A stretch of 64,000 nucleotides of DNA from Xestospongia bergquistia (lineage: Eukaryota > Porifera > Demospongiae > Haplosclerida > Petrosiidae), in NCBI GenBank assembly GCA_963965975.1, contig OZ014418.1, forward strand, positions 5,096,775-5,160,774, read 5' to 3'. Below the pieces are notes generated by a model. It was not told where the DNA came from and made no database searches. It saw nothing but the letters and a program-made list of their open reading frames with translations. Shown piece after piece: positions 9,629 to 21,660 of the stretch (positions within the stretch are counted from its first letter, which is position 1; each line of letters opens with the position of its first letter). Position numbers and translations under genes: made by a program.

Positions 9629-12364
9629 TGTGATGGATACTGGTATTGTAGGAAATACTGGTATTCTAGGTAATACTGGTATTGTGGGTAATACTGGTAT
9701 TCTAGGTAATAATGGTATTGTGGGTAATACTGGTATTGTGGGTAATACTGGTATTCTAGGTAATGATGGTATTATAGGTAATATAGGTATTGTAGGTAAT
9801 ACTGGTATTCTAGGTAATATTGGTATTGTAGGTAATACTGGTATTGTGGGTAATACTGGTATTCTAGGTAATGATGGTATTGTGGGTAATACTGGTATTG
9901 TGGGTAATACTGGTATTCTAGGTAATGATGGTATTATAGGTAATATAGGTATTGTAGGTAATACTGGTATTCTAGGTAATATTGGTATTGTAGGTAATAC
10001 TGGTATTGTGGGTAATACTGGTATTCTAGGTAATGATGGTATTGTGGGTAATACTGGTATTGTGGGTAATACTGGTATTCTAGGTAATGATGGTATTATA
10101 GGTAATATAGGTATTGTAGGTAATACTGGTATTCTAGGTAATATTGGTATTGTAGGTAATACTGGTATTGTGGGTAATACTGGTATTCTAGGTAATGATG
10201 GTATTATAGGTAATATAGGTATTGTAGGTAATACTGGTATTCTAGGTAATATTGGTATTGTAGGTAATACTAGTATTGGGGGTAATACTGGTATTGTAGG
10301 TAATAATGGTATTCTAGGTAATACTGGTATTGTAGGTAATACTGGTATTGTGGGTAATACTGGTATTGTAGGTAATATTGGTATTATAGGTAATACAGGT
10401 ATTGTAGGTAATATTGGTATTGTAGGTAATACTGGTATTCTAGGTAAAACTGGTATTCTAGGTAATACTGGTATTGTAGGTAATATTGGTATTCTAGGTA
10501 ATATTGGTATTGTAGGTAATACTGGTATTGTGGGTAATACTGGTATTCTAGGTAATGATGGTATTGTGGGTAATATTGGTATTGTGGGTAATACTGGTAT
10601 TCTAGGTAATGATGGTATTATAGGTAATATAGGTATTGTAGGTAATACTGGTATTCTAGGTAATATTGGTATTGTAGGTAATACTGGTATTGTGGGTAAT
10701 ACTGGTATTCTAGGTAATGATGGTATTATAGGTAATATAGGTATTGTAGGTAATACTGGTATTCTAGGTAATATTGGTATTGTAGGTAATACTGGTATTG
10801 GGGGTAATACTGGTATTGTAGGTAATAATGGTATTCTAGGTAATACTGATATTGTAGGTAATACTGGTATTGTGGGTAATACTGGTATTGTAGGTAATAT
10901 TGGTATTATCAGTAATACAGGTATTGTAGGTAATATTGGTATTGTAGGTAATACTGGTATTCTAGGTAAAACTGGTATTCTAGGTAATACTGGTATTGTA
11001 GGTAATATTGGTATTCTAGGTAATATTGGTATTGTGGGTAATACTGGTATTCTAGGGAAATGATGGTATTGTGGGTAATACTGGTATTGTGGGTAATACT
11101 GGTATTCTAGGTAATGATGGTGTTATAGGTAATATAGGTATTTTAGGTAATACTGGTATTCTAGGTAATACTGGTATTGTAGGTAACACTGGTATTGTAG
11201 GTAATACAGGTATTGTAGGTAATACTGGTATTCTAGGTAATACTGGTATTGTAGGTAATACTGGTATTGTAGGTAATACTGGTATTGTGGGTAATACTGG
11301 TATTCAAGGTAATGATGGTATTATAGGTAATATAGGTATTGTAGGTAATATTGGTATTCTAGGTAATACAGGTATTGTAGGTAATACAGGTATTGTAGTT
11401 AATACTGGTATTTTAGGTAATAAAAGTATTGTAGGTAATACTGGTATTGTGGGTAATACTGGTTTTGTAGTAATACTGGTATTGTGGGTAATACTGGTAT
11501 TGTAGGTAATACTGGTATCTAGGTAATACTGGTATTCTAGGTAATACTGGTATTTAAGGTAATACTGGTATTCTAGGTAATATTGGTATTGTGGGTAATA
11601 TTGGTATTGTTGGTATTCTAGGTAATAATGGTATTGTGGGTAATACTGGTATTGTGGGTAATACTGGTATTCTAGGTAATGATGGTATTATAGGTAATAT
11701 AGGTATTGTAGGTAATACTGGTATTCTACGTAATATTGGTATTGTAGGTAATACTGGTATTGTGGGTAATACTGGTATTCTAGGTAATACAGGTATTGTA
11801 GGTAATACTGGTATTGTGGGTAATACTGGTATTCTAGGTAATGATGGTATTATAGGTAATATAGGTATTGTAAGTAATACTGGTATTCTAGGTAATACTG
11901 GTATTTAAGGTAATACTGGTATTGTAGGTAATATTGGTATTGTGGGTAATACTGGTATTGTAGGTAATACTGGTATTCTAGGTAATAATGGTATTGTGGG
12001 TAATACTGGTATTGTGGGTAATACTGGTATTCTAGGTAATGATGGTATTATAGGTAATATAGGTATTGTAAGTAATATTGGTATTCTAGGTAATACAGGT
12101 ATTGTAGGTAATACAGGTATTGTAGGTAATACTGGTATTTTAGGTAATAAAGGTATTGTAGGTAATACTGGTATTGTGGGTAATACTGGTTTTGTAGTAA
12201 TACTGGTATTGTAGGTAATACTGGTATTGTAGGTAATACTGGTATTCTAGGTAATACTGGTATTCTAGGTAATACTGGTATTTAAGGTAATACTGGTATT
12301 CTAGGTAATAATGGTATTCTAGGTAATACTGGTATTGTAGGTAATACTGGTATTGTGGGTAATT
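9629..12364 (+). repeat. Left 18-bp minisatellite array, with 522-bp higher-order repeat
   Basis: There are about 150 copies of GGTAATACTGGTATTGTA and variants, changing mainly at base triplets three (ACT, ATT, GAT, AAT) and six (GTA, GTG, CTA, ATA). Because 18 is divisible by three, the array is open for long stretches and encodes GNTGIV/GNTGIL hexapeptides, including one 477-codon frame from 9630. Frames are broken by small indels (near 11057, 11467 and 12194) and by TAA-containing units (near 11554 and 11905). A 29-unit block is duplicated: the rare unit with GGGGG at 10278 recurs at 10800. Confidence 0.9.
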
Positions 12365-12624
12365 TTTAAAGTAATAATATCCGTAGTATTAGCCCTATAT
12401 ATGTACATGGAATTAGAAATATAACATTAACATGACTTAATATTTTATTAATCTTTTTATTATTTTAATTTGGAAAAATAAATAATTTTGTACCTATCAA
12501 TATTATGTATATATATATATTATGTGTGAATAAGGTACAAGTGCTTCATAATTTCATCTTCCATGTAGGATGCAGAATATAACAGCAATTATACAGCTTC
12601 CAACATTTCAAGCCTTGTTATGTA
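12365..12624. other. AT-rich 5' region of the transposase gene
   Basis: Unique, AT-rich sequence between the left array and the transposase frame, with a short TA run near 12509. A possible upstream frame from 12570 ends in a stop near 12640, so the true N-terminus of the transposase is unclear. Confidence 0.4.
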
Positions 12625-15418
12625 GTGACATACCAACTTAGTGTCAACCTCCTTATATTACCACATGTAATTTGTTGGCACCCTTTAATACAATTTCCAT
12701 TGTTAACAGAATCATTAGAAGCATGTCCAACTGACAAATGTACGGGAAAGCTTCGGTTCCATGAGTGGGCATGTGGTCAGAGCAAAGGCAAGCAACCTAG
12801 ACTTTTGCACAATATCCAACACACAGTATTACTTGCAGGGGCCATCTATAAATGCACTGAAGGACAACATACAATATATTCTACTGATCCTCTAATCCTT
12901 CGGAAGATTGGTATAGTTCACTTACCATTCTTTCTTTTACATCGTTCTGGATTTACACGTACATTTGTACATTGTGTTGTTAGTCTTGCTCATGAAGGCT
13001 TAAATATAAAAGCAATTGCTCGACATATTCAGAGCCTACGAGAAGAGTATGCTGCTGAACTAATTGTCAAATTGGTGAAAGACTGCAGCTGCATTGGTAA
13101 AGAATTGACACAATCAGAAATTGATTCCCTCATTGCCTCAACCTCTGTTTCTTCAATTGCACAACCATTTCCATCTAATGACATTATTGCACGATGTTTC
13201 ATTATACATTTTCAACAAAATGAAAACATTTATTCAGCACATATGATCAATTTATCCATAAGAAAAAGCATCCGGATATTTACGACCTGATGGAAGGTGG
13301 GTCACCCAGTATGGCAGTGTGTTTATGGTGTTGAATGAAGAAGGTGAAGTTGTAACTTGGCAATTTACCAACTCAACCTCAATTGATGAAGTGCAATCGC
13401 TATTGTGTAGTCTAAAAGAAAGAATCAAAGTTTCTGAAGATAGCCATTTGACAATATATGTTGACAACTGTTGTCTTATTCGATCCAAGCTGAAGTTAAT
13501 ATTTGGAAACGACACAATTGTGAAGTTAGATGTATTTCATGCAGTACAGCGTGTAACACGGGCTATGTCAAAAAGGCATTTGCTGTTTTTAACCTGTATG
13601 AATGACTTCAAAATGATTTTTAGAAAGCCAAATGATATTGGACGAAAAAGGACAATGAGTACACCCACTGTCGAACAAATTCTGGTAAACATAGAAAACT
13701 TTGTCACAAAATGGAAAAATGCTGAGCACAATGGACATAAAATTCTAACTGAAAAGGTTATGGAGCAAATATACTCTTTGCAGGTTCATATCAGACGTGG
13801 TTGCCTATCAGATATAGAGCCTGGTGGTGGAACCAATTACAATGAGGCTTTACATCGTTACATTAATCCCCACTTTAGTCATGCAGGTCGAATTGGACTT
13901 CCTCTAGCATATGCTATTCTGACAATTCTATTGTACAAGCATAATTGTAAGAAGTTACCTAAAGCATCCAAGTCACTGTCTGCCACGTTAGCAACAAAGT
14001 GCAGGTCCACACAAATGGTATCAGCTTCATTTGGAATTGTAGGAAGAGATAGTTATGGAAGAAGAGACCATTGGATGAGAATCAAAATAGATGACTTGAT
14101 AACAAAAGGTGATGATTCAGAGAGTTTATTGTATTTCACTAGTGATGGTGATGATTGTTTTACAATGCCCATTACAGATATTCAACAAATAGTTAAGAAT
14201 GCACAGTTTTCAACTGATGTTGCAAAACACATGCAGAAAATTTCAGATCAATCACAAACCTTCTCCTACAGAATGATGCCATTCATGTCTGGGGTGCCAT
14301 CGATGTACTTCCACACTTTAGACAACACCACAAATCAGAATTGTATGACACATGACAAACGTCTAACTGGTGTATTAGATGCTTGGAACATGTGCAAACA
14401 TGAAATTGAAGGAGATGGCAATTGCTGTTTTACAGCTGTGGCTTTTGGTCTGATCACCATCAGTACAAACCTAACACGTGAAAACAAACAGTTTCTGCTA
14501 TCATGTGGAATTGATCTATCAATGAATATGCAAGCCATAGCAACTCAACTTAGATATCTTGCTGTAGCTGAGTGGACTGAGAATTATTGTTACTATCAAG
14601 ACTTTGTGCCTAGTGTGGACATTCAGCAAGAAGCTTCCAAGTTTCTAGCCTCTGGATTCTACTACGGGGACCTAGCAGACACAATGATTTTGGCATTATC
14701 AAATGCTCTTCAAACTACCATAATAGTATTTTCATCCATTGAATGCCATCCAGTTTTCTGTATATCACCACGCACACAGACAATTTCTATGCCAATTATG
14801 GTATCATTTACACAGTATGGCTCTGGGCATTATGATGGGGTACTCATTAAGAGTAAAGGTGACCAGACTCCAAAGGTGCATCTGACATGTAGCTGTGGAA
14901 AAAATGACAAAGAAGGCAAACCCCATTGCCAAGAAATAAAGTGTAAGTATACAACAGTCATCCGTTGCGCTTGCTTGAAAAGCAAAAGAGCCTGTTCTGA
15001 ATATTGTCGTTGCAAGAACTGTGGTAACAAACTTGGAAAAAGAGTAGTACATGAAGTCCAACAACGCAAAAGGAGGAAGCATGAATGGCAAATGTTTCAT
15101 CACCTCAGTAGTATTGAATTTGCAGATGGTAAGCAGGAACATTTATCAGCAGGACCATTAACTATCATGGAGTTTTTTGTTCTGGAAAATGTACTAGTTT
15201 ACTGTGAGGAAGAAGCAATAGAACCTACTCCAGAAAACATTTCACTATTATATAGACAAATTTTAGCATCAACAATAGTGTCCAGTCCTGCATTACCTCT
15301 AAGTCAGAAGAATGAAAAGGACATAAGTAAATTTCTCGTCATGCACCAAAAAAATCTAGCTACCTTCCAAAGGCTGTGCAGAAATCAACTTGATTGGAAC
15401 ACAAGTAAAGAATTATAA
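12625..15418 (+). pseudogene. DDE-type transposase with OTU and CXC domains, one frameshift
   Basis: Two frames, 12625-13290 and 13319-15418, belong to one protein. They are joined by a one-base shift in the A-rich run near 13260 (AAGAAAAAG), after which the sequence continues GYLRPDGRW. The N-terminal part has a zinc-like segment (CPTDKC) and a conserved core (STDPLIL...HLPFFLLHRSG). The likely RNase H-fold core follows, with candidate acidic residues in TIYVDNC, KLDVFHAVQR and GGGTNYNEALHR. Next is an OTU cysteine-protease domain with DGNC (EGDGNCCFTA) and a matching histidine motif (GSGHYDGV). A cysteine-rich CXC/tesmin-like block (RCACLKSKRACSEYCRCKNC) precedes the basic tail. The N-terminus is uncertain. 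An unrecognised intron instead of a frameshift is possible but no good splice pair is seen. Confidence 0.75.
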
Positions 15419-15583
15419 AAAAAAACATTAAGAAAAATCAATATGTATAATTATATAGACATTGCATTAATTTCAGTTCTAATGTAATCAACATAATCAA
15501 ACATATTACGTAGTAGACAGTGTTATTCTATTATTATTACTACGAAGAGAGTATATAAAATACCAAATGTTGTTATCACTTAT
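15419..15583. other. 3' region of the transposase gene
   Basis: Short unique AT-rich sequence between the transposase stop and the right array. No further gene is seen. Confidence 0.5.
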
Positions 15584-17400
15584 TTACTTACAAGTATTAC
15601 CTACAATACGAGTATTACCTACAATACCAGTATTACCTACATTACCAGTATCACCTACAATACCAGTATTACCAACAATACCAGTATTACCTACAATACC
15701 AGTATTACCAACAATACCAGTATTACCTACAATACCAGTATTACCTACAATACCTGTATTACCTATAATACCAGTATTACCAACAATACCAGTATTACCT
15801 ACAATACCAGTATTACCTACAATACCTGTATTACCTATAATACCAGTATTACCTACAATACCAGTATTACCTACAATACCAGTATTACTTACAATACCAG
15901 TATTACCAACAATACCAGTATTACCTACAATACCAGTATTACCTACAATACCATAATTACCTACAATACCAGTATTACCTACAATACCTGTATTACCTAT
16001 AATACCAGTATTACCTAGAATACCAGTATTACCTACAATACCAGTATTACCAACAATACCAGTATTACCCACAATACCAGTATTACTTACAATACCAGTA
16101 TTACCTACAATACCAGTATTACCTACAATACCATTATTACCTACAATACCAGTATTTCCAATAATACCTGTATTACCTACAATACCAGTATTACCTACAA
16201 TACCAGTATTACCTACAATACCATAATTACCTACAATACCAGTATTACCTATAATACCAGTATTACCTAGAATACCTGTATTACCTAGAATACCAGTATT
16301 ACCAACAATACCAGTATTACCTACAATACCTGTATTACCTATAATACCTGTATTACCTACAATACCAGTATTACCTACAATACCATAATTACCTACAATA
16401 CCAGTATTACCTATAATACCAGTATTACCTAGAATACCTGTATTACCTAGAATACCAGTATTACCAACAATACCAGTATTACCTACAATACCAGTATTAC
16501 CTACAATACCTGTATTACCTATAATACCTGTATTACCTACAATACCAGTATTACCTACAATACCAGTATTACCTACAATACCAGTATTACTTACAATACC
16601 TGTATTACCTATAATACCTGTATTACCTACAATACCAGTATTACCTAGAGTACCAATATTACCTACAATACCATTATTACCTACAATACCTGTATTACCT
16701 AGAATACCAGTATTACCTACAATACCTTTATTACCTACAATACCATTATTACCTACAATACCTGTATTACCTAGAATACCATATTACCTACAATACCACT
16801 ATTACCTACAATACCTGTATTACCTAGAATACCAGTATTACCTACAATACCTTCATTACCTACAATACCATTATTATCTACAATACCTGTATTACCTAGA
16901 ATACCAGTATTACCTAGAATACCAGTATTACCTATAATACCTTTATTACCTAGAATACCAGTATTACCTACAATACCATTATTACCTAGAATACCAATAT
17001 TACCTACAATACCTTTATTACCTAGAATACCAGTATTACCTACAATACCATTATTACCTATAATACCAGTATTACCTACAATACCTGTATTACCTAGAAT
17101 ACCAGTATTACCTACAATACCTGTATTACCTACAATGCCAGCATTACCTAGAATACCAGTATTACCTACAATACCAATATTACCTACAATACCTGTATTA
17201 CCTACAATACCTGTATAACCTAGAATACCAGTATTACACACAATACCAATATTACCTAGAATACCAGTATTACCTAGAATACCAGTATTACCTAGAATAC
17301 CTGTATTACCTAGAATACCAGTATTACCTAGAATACCAGTATTACCTACAATACCTGTATTACTTATAATACCATTATTATCTATAATACCAGTATTACC
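15584..17400 (-). repeat. Right 18-bp minisatellite array, inverted relative to the left
   Basis: There are about 100 copies of the same 18-bp unit as the left array, on the opposite strand (top strand TACAATACCAGTATTACC). The unit mix differs, with more GTA and ATA third-position variants and fewer GAT units. Minus-strand frames such as 16072-15584 and 17655-16771 read GNTGIV repeats and are by-products of the period. Indels break the frame (for example near 16783). Confidence 0.9.
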
Positions 17401-17476
17401 TACCATTATTAACCCTATGATGTCATAATATGTCATCAATGATGTCATCATAGGCAAGTTACACCAAGAACCACCC
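17401..17476 (-). repeat. Right terminal inverted repeat (76 bp)
   Basis: On the minus strand it begins GGGTGGTTCTTGGTGTAACT and ends GGGTTAATAATGGTA, pairing with 9553-9628. Confidence 0.9.
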
Positions 17477-17484
17477 AGATTTAA
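17477..17484. repeat. Target site duplication, right copy
   Basis: AGATTTAA follows the CCACCC end of the element and matches 9545-9552 exactly. Confidence 0.85.
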
Positions 17485-17518
17485 CCCTTGCTTCATATAT
17501 ATATAATATGTATATATC

Positions 17519-20500
17519 ATGAGGCTAAAGCTAAGAACTTTAGTTTTGTCAGGTGGTCTTTTATGGTTTACAATATCTGCTGTTTTTGTCCTATATTTGT
17601 ACTTACCCCGAGAGGAAAAAGTTGTGAGTTGATAATAATAATTATACATTAACATGTGTAATTATACATAACATGTGGAATGGGTGTGGCCACATTAGTT
17701 TCTATAATGAGCATATACTGACTATGTCAAACATTCACTATATAAGTACTAAAATTAGAAGACTTGGGTGAGGTTTACTTTTTATTGAAATATGGGATGT
17801 GATCTCAGTAGACTCATGTAGCCAGTCTCTTCCATTCACAGGAAAGTGGCTCTTGCTACAGTAGACTACACTGTTGGTGCAATAGATCATTTATGTTATT
17901 GAAGTTTTTGTTTAAGGAAGTTTAATCATATATGTATATGTCTTTAAGTTCGTAGATATAGATATCAAAAGCCAGATATAGACTCCTAATATATATTATA
18001 ATATGTTATTACGGAGAACATTTGTATCATACAAATAATTGTTCTAGTAATACATTGTATACATCGCATACTTAATAGAGTTCATGAATATGCTAAATTA
18101 GTAATTTCTTTTTCTAGTATAATCATTTTGATCATGAACCAAAAGTATCCGTCACACGCCTCATTGAAGGAAAACCAAATCTATTAGGATTTAATGCCAC
18201 AGCTTATATATTTGGAGGACGAATAGACAAACATGATGCATATAAAATTAATGCATTTAATCAAGAGGCTAGTGACCATGCAGCCATTGATAGACAAATA
18301 CCCGACACAAGACATTCCTGGTAATGTTGTATGCCAATACTAAAGTAAGATGTTTATATTTGCAGGTGTTATAATCAAGTTTATAGTCCAAAATTACCGA
18401 GTACCTCTGTTATTATTACTTTTCATAATGAGGCTAGATCAACATTGCTAAGGACAGTTGTCAGGTAGTGTCATTCTAAACAATATTTAATGATTGTAAT
18501 TTGTGGTCTGTGTAAAAATTAATGACAAATAAAATAAACAGACTATATAGCCATTGAATACCAAGATTTTGATGGTATTGACTTTCAATAAATTCTCATT
18601 TATAAGAAATGTACCGTGAAAAAAAATGTTGTTATTCTCTTTTAGTGTATTGAACCGCAGTCCTCCCCATTTGATTCATGAAATTATTTTAGTTGATGAC
18701 TTCAGTGATGACTGTAAGTAATTATAGTAGTTTAAATATTGTTGATGTCTTTATATAGCTAATACTGGAGCATTGCTTCAAAAATTACCAAAAGTGAAAG
18801 TTATCAGAAACAGCCGCAGGGAAGGTAATTGTAAGCTAAGTAATGAAAAAGTAACACAATGTGTAATTCTGTATAGGATTGGTTCGATCCAGGATCTTTG
18901 GAGCTGATCTTGCTACAGCAAAAGTGCTTACTTTCTTGGACAGTCACTGTGAATGTAATATTGGATGGTTGGAGCCATTGTTACAACGTGTTCACAAAGT
19001 AAAGCTTCCTCTAAGTCAGAATAGTCATCACACATTAATTTGTTTTAACAATCAAGTAATATAAGCGTACAAGAAAATCTATCCTTCAATAAGAGGATTT
19101 TTTTAAAGATATAAGTACATATAGTGTCTTGTTATTCACACCATATGTGTTCCTGTTATTTGTCTGTTTGCAGGATCATACTGTTATAGTGAGCCCAATT
19201 ATTGATGTTATAAGTATGGACTCCTTCCAGTATATTGGTGCATCCTCAGAACTCAAAGGAGGTGAATACGCATTACAGTCTTGCATTATATGAGGCTCAG
19301 TAGTAACAAAAGTTGAGATAGTTAATATTATTTACTTCATACAGGGTTTGACTGGAATCTTCATTTCAAATGGGATGCTCTAACAAATGAAGAAAGAGCT
19401 AAAAGAAAATCTCCCATTGAACCTATCAAGTAAATATTAAGTTAAAATGTAGCAAATTAGAGCCACTTTATTGTGATTTAAGAATGATCTTTGTTTTGAG
19501 AAAATCAAGGACAACATTGATATGATCTTCTATTAGGACTCCTATGATTGCTGGTGGACTGTTCTCAGTCAATAGGCAAAGATTTATAGAGACTGGCAAA
19601 TATGATGCTGAAATGGACATCTGGGGTGGTGAAAATTTTGGTAGGTTCTGTCACATTAAATCTAGAAAATAAACAGATACAGTAGCTATAAATGTTAATA
19701 TGGATCTATCAGGTCCCAATGAAAGTTCTAAAGTACACAGAACCTTCATACTAGCAGTTAGTTATTACTAATCAAGAAGTAGGCATGTTACCAATACAAT
19801 TTTATAGAGATTAATGTCAGCATTTGTTGTTATGGTTACTCATTAGTCTGTTTCTTCTTTTTTCCTAATTTTCTCTCTGGTGATTATGCTTAAAAACAAA
19901 CCACACATTAGTTTGTCAATTGTGCACAAAGTCTTGCTGCTATAGTTTTGGGTTAAAGATCTTTTCCAGTTAAGGAATAGGCCAATACGTATGTAGATGT
20001 ACAGCAGATTCTCAGCAGACTCTCATGTATATTTTTTTCTGTCTTAAGAAATATCTTTCCGTACCTGGATGTGTGGTGGATCCATGGAAATTATTCCTTG
20101 TTCTCGAGTTGGACATGTCTTTAGAAAGAGGCATCCATATGTGTTTCCAGCTGGTAATGCTATGACATATATGAAGTGAGTTGATCAACTGGCACTGTAA
20201 AGTACTAATATAGTACTTTCAATGTCAGTCTGTTTGTTAGACTAAAATGGTATTTCACCTATATATTAGTACCATGATTACTAGAAATATAGTTTTCCAT
20301 TGATAATATTGGTGATAAGATGATCTCCAATATCAATTTTCTAATTAATTTCAAGTTTGCTTTATATTTTATCTTATTAGGAATACTAAACGTACAGCTG
20401 AAGTATGGATGGATGAATACAAACAACATTACTACAATACTAGACCTGCAGCAAGAGGTAGACCTATTGGCAAGTAAGTCACTCTACATACCTGTTGTAT

Positions 20501-21660
20501 TAGAGAATATAGTGAGAACTTATACTATAGCCAGACCTGTAGACACCTTGTAATGAAATAGTGTATACATTTTCTAGTATTGAAGATCGAGTTGCATTAA
20601 GAAAGAAGCTTAACTGCACTACATTTGATTGGTATTTAAAGAATGTTTATCCTCAATTAAAGTAAGTATTTATAGCTAATGCTAAATTTGACATAGTATT
20701 ATTAGATATAAGTATTTAATGAATATTCAAAATTAAGAAAATTGTCAATTATGCATAGTTTATTAACAAATGTAGTTAGTATGTTACTTGACATAGTGAA
20801 CAGCAAGATATTAGGCATTGGTTTCAATATGAGAATTTTACTATTTTAGAAATTTGTGAAATTTTTGATACATACCTCCAATTCTTGTATTCAACAAAAT
20901 CTCACAATTCAACCAAATACCATGTTGAAAGTAATTTTCCAAATTTCTACTTGTCAAAAGTCCTCATTATACAATATAGAACTGATTAAATGCTATCTAA
21001 TTTACTTTTTGTTCATAGTATTCCAAATCCATCAGACTCTAAATCTGGTGAGATAAGGCAAGGTAATTTATGTTTAGACACATTTGGACACCAAGCAGGA
21101 GGTACTGTAGGACTATTCCAATGTCATCATTCTGGAGGAAATCAAGTTAGTATACACTCTTAATAAAGTAATTCTCAGGACCTGTGATTTTGCCCCAATA
21201 TGATGATCTGATTACTAGGGTGTGCTCCTTGATAACTTTTAAATACAGATTACAACATTATAGTAACATCATAATAGTACATTTGGTTCTTCTTGAATCT
21301 CACCTAATTGTATAAGTAATGAATTCACATGAATTCTAAAGTAATTGTGTCTTGAGGTTACTCTTATAGAGAACCCTTGCATTCATCAACCCAGATTATT
21401 ATTATTCCTTTTAGGGATGGGCATTGACCAGTCGCAAAGTCATTCAACATTTGAACTTATGTTTAGAAGCTAGAGGTCAAGTAGTGTTATTACAATTCTG
21501 TTCCTATGATCGCTCTCAGAAATGGTCTCACACCAAAGAAGGTTTATTGCAACATATCAGTACTGCAAAATGCCTAGGGAGTAGTCACTCAGAGAAAGAA
21601 CTGTCTCTTGAAACTTGTGATGCTAGAAATCACCATCAGTTATGGAGATTTGTGACTTAA
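17519..21660 (+). CDS. GALNT2: Polypeptide N-acetylgalactosaminyltransferase, GALNT2/14/16 group
   Basis: About 14 exons run from an ATG at 17519 to TAA at 21660. Exon 1 encodes a short cytosolic tail and one membrane anchor ([20 protein letters not shown]), typical of a type II Golgi enzyme. The catalytic domain follows: [30 protein letters not shown], the DSHCECN metal-binding (DXH) segment, [36 protein letters not shown] and [19 protein letters not shown]. The last two exons encode a ricin-type lectin domain ([23 protein letters not shown]). The enzyme transfers GalNAc from UDP-GalNAc to Ser or Thr to start mucin-type O-glycans. Wording around the metal site and lectin is closest to GALNT2/14/16 as I know them. 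The start codon is only 42 bp from the transposon end, so its promoter has been split by the insertion. Confidence 0.93.

Larger units (their letters stand above)
9553..17476. mobile_element. 7.9-kb foldback-type TIR DNA transposon
   Basis: The element is bounded by 76-bp terminal inverted repeats and an 8-bp target duplication AGATTTAA. Inside each TIR lies a long array of an 18-bp repeat (GGTAATACTGGTATTGTA type), oriented inward on both sides: about 2.7 kb on the left and 1.8 kb on the right. The central 3.2 kb is unique and holds one transposase-like gene. Inverted arms built from tandem repeats are the architecture of Drosophila Foldback and Galileo elements. An 8-bp duplication fits P, hAT or Zisupton-type elements. 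The transposase resembles none of these well enough for me to name a superfamily. The TIRs still match at 71 of 76 positions, so the insertion is not ancient. Confidence 0.9.

Noticed and set aside
9630-11063. 477-codon frame of GNTGIV/GNTGIL hexapeptide repeats as a real protein, for example a beta-helix
   Set aside because: The 18-bp period makes any frame without a stop stay open. Neighbouring array sections are broken by indels and stops, the same unit lies inverted in the right arm, and position five of the hexapeptide is Gly where left-handed beta-helix repeats prefer Ser, Thr, Ala or Val.
9629-12364. CRISPR-like array
   Set aside because: The units are directly adjacent with no spacers, and the context is a eukaryotic transposon arm.
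13252-15142. Minus-strand frames opposite the transposase
   Set aside because: Antisense shadows; the plus strand carries OTU, CXC and core motifs.
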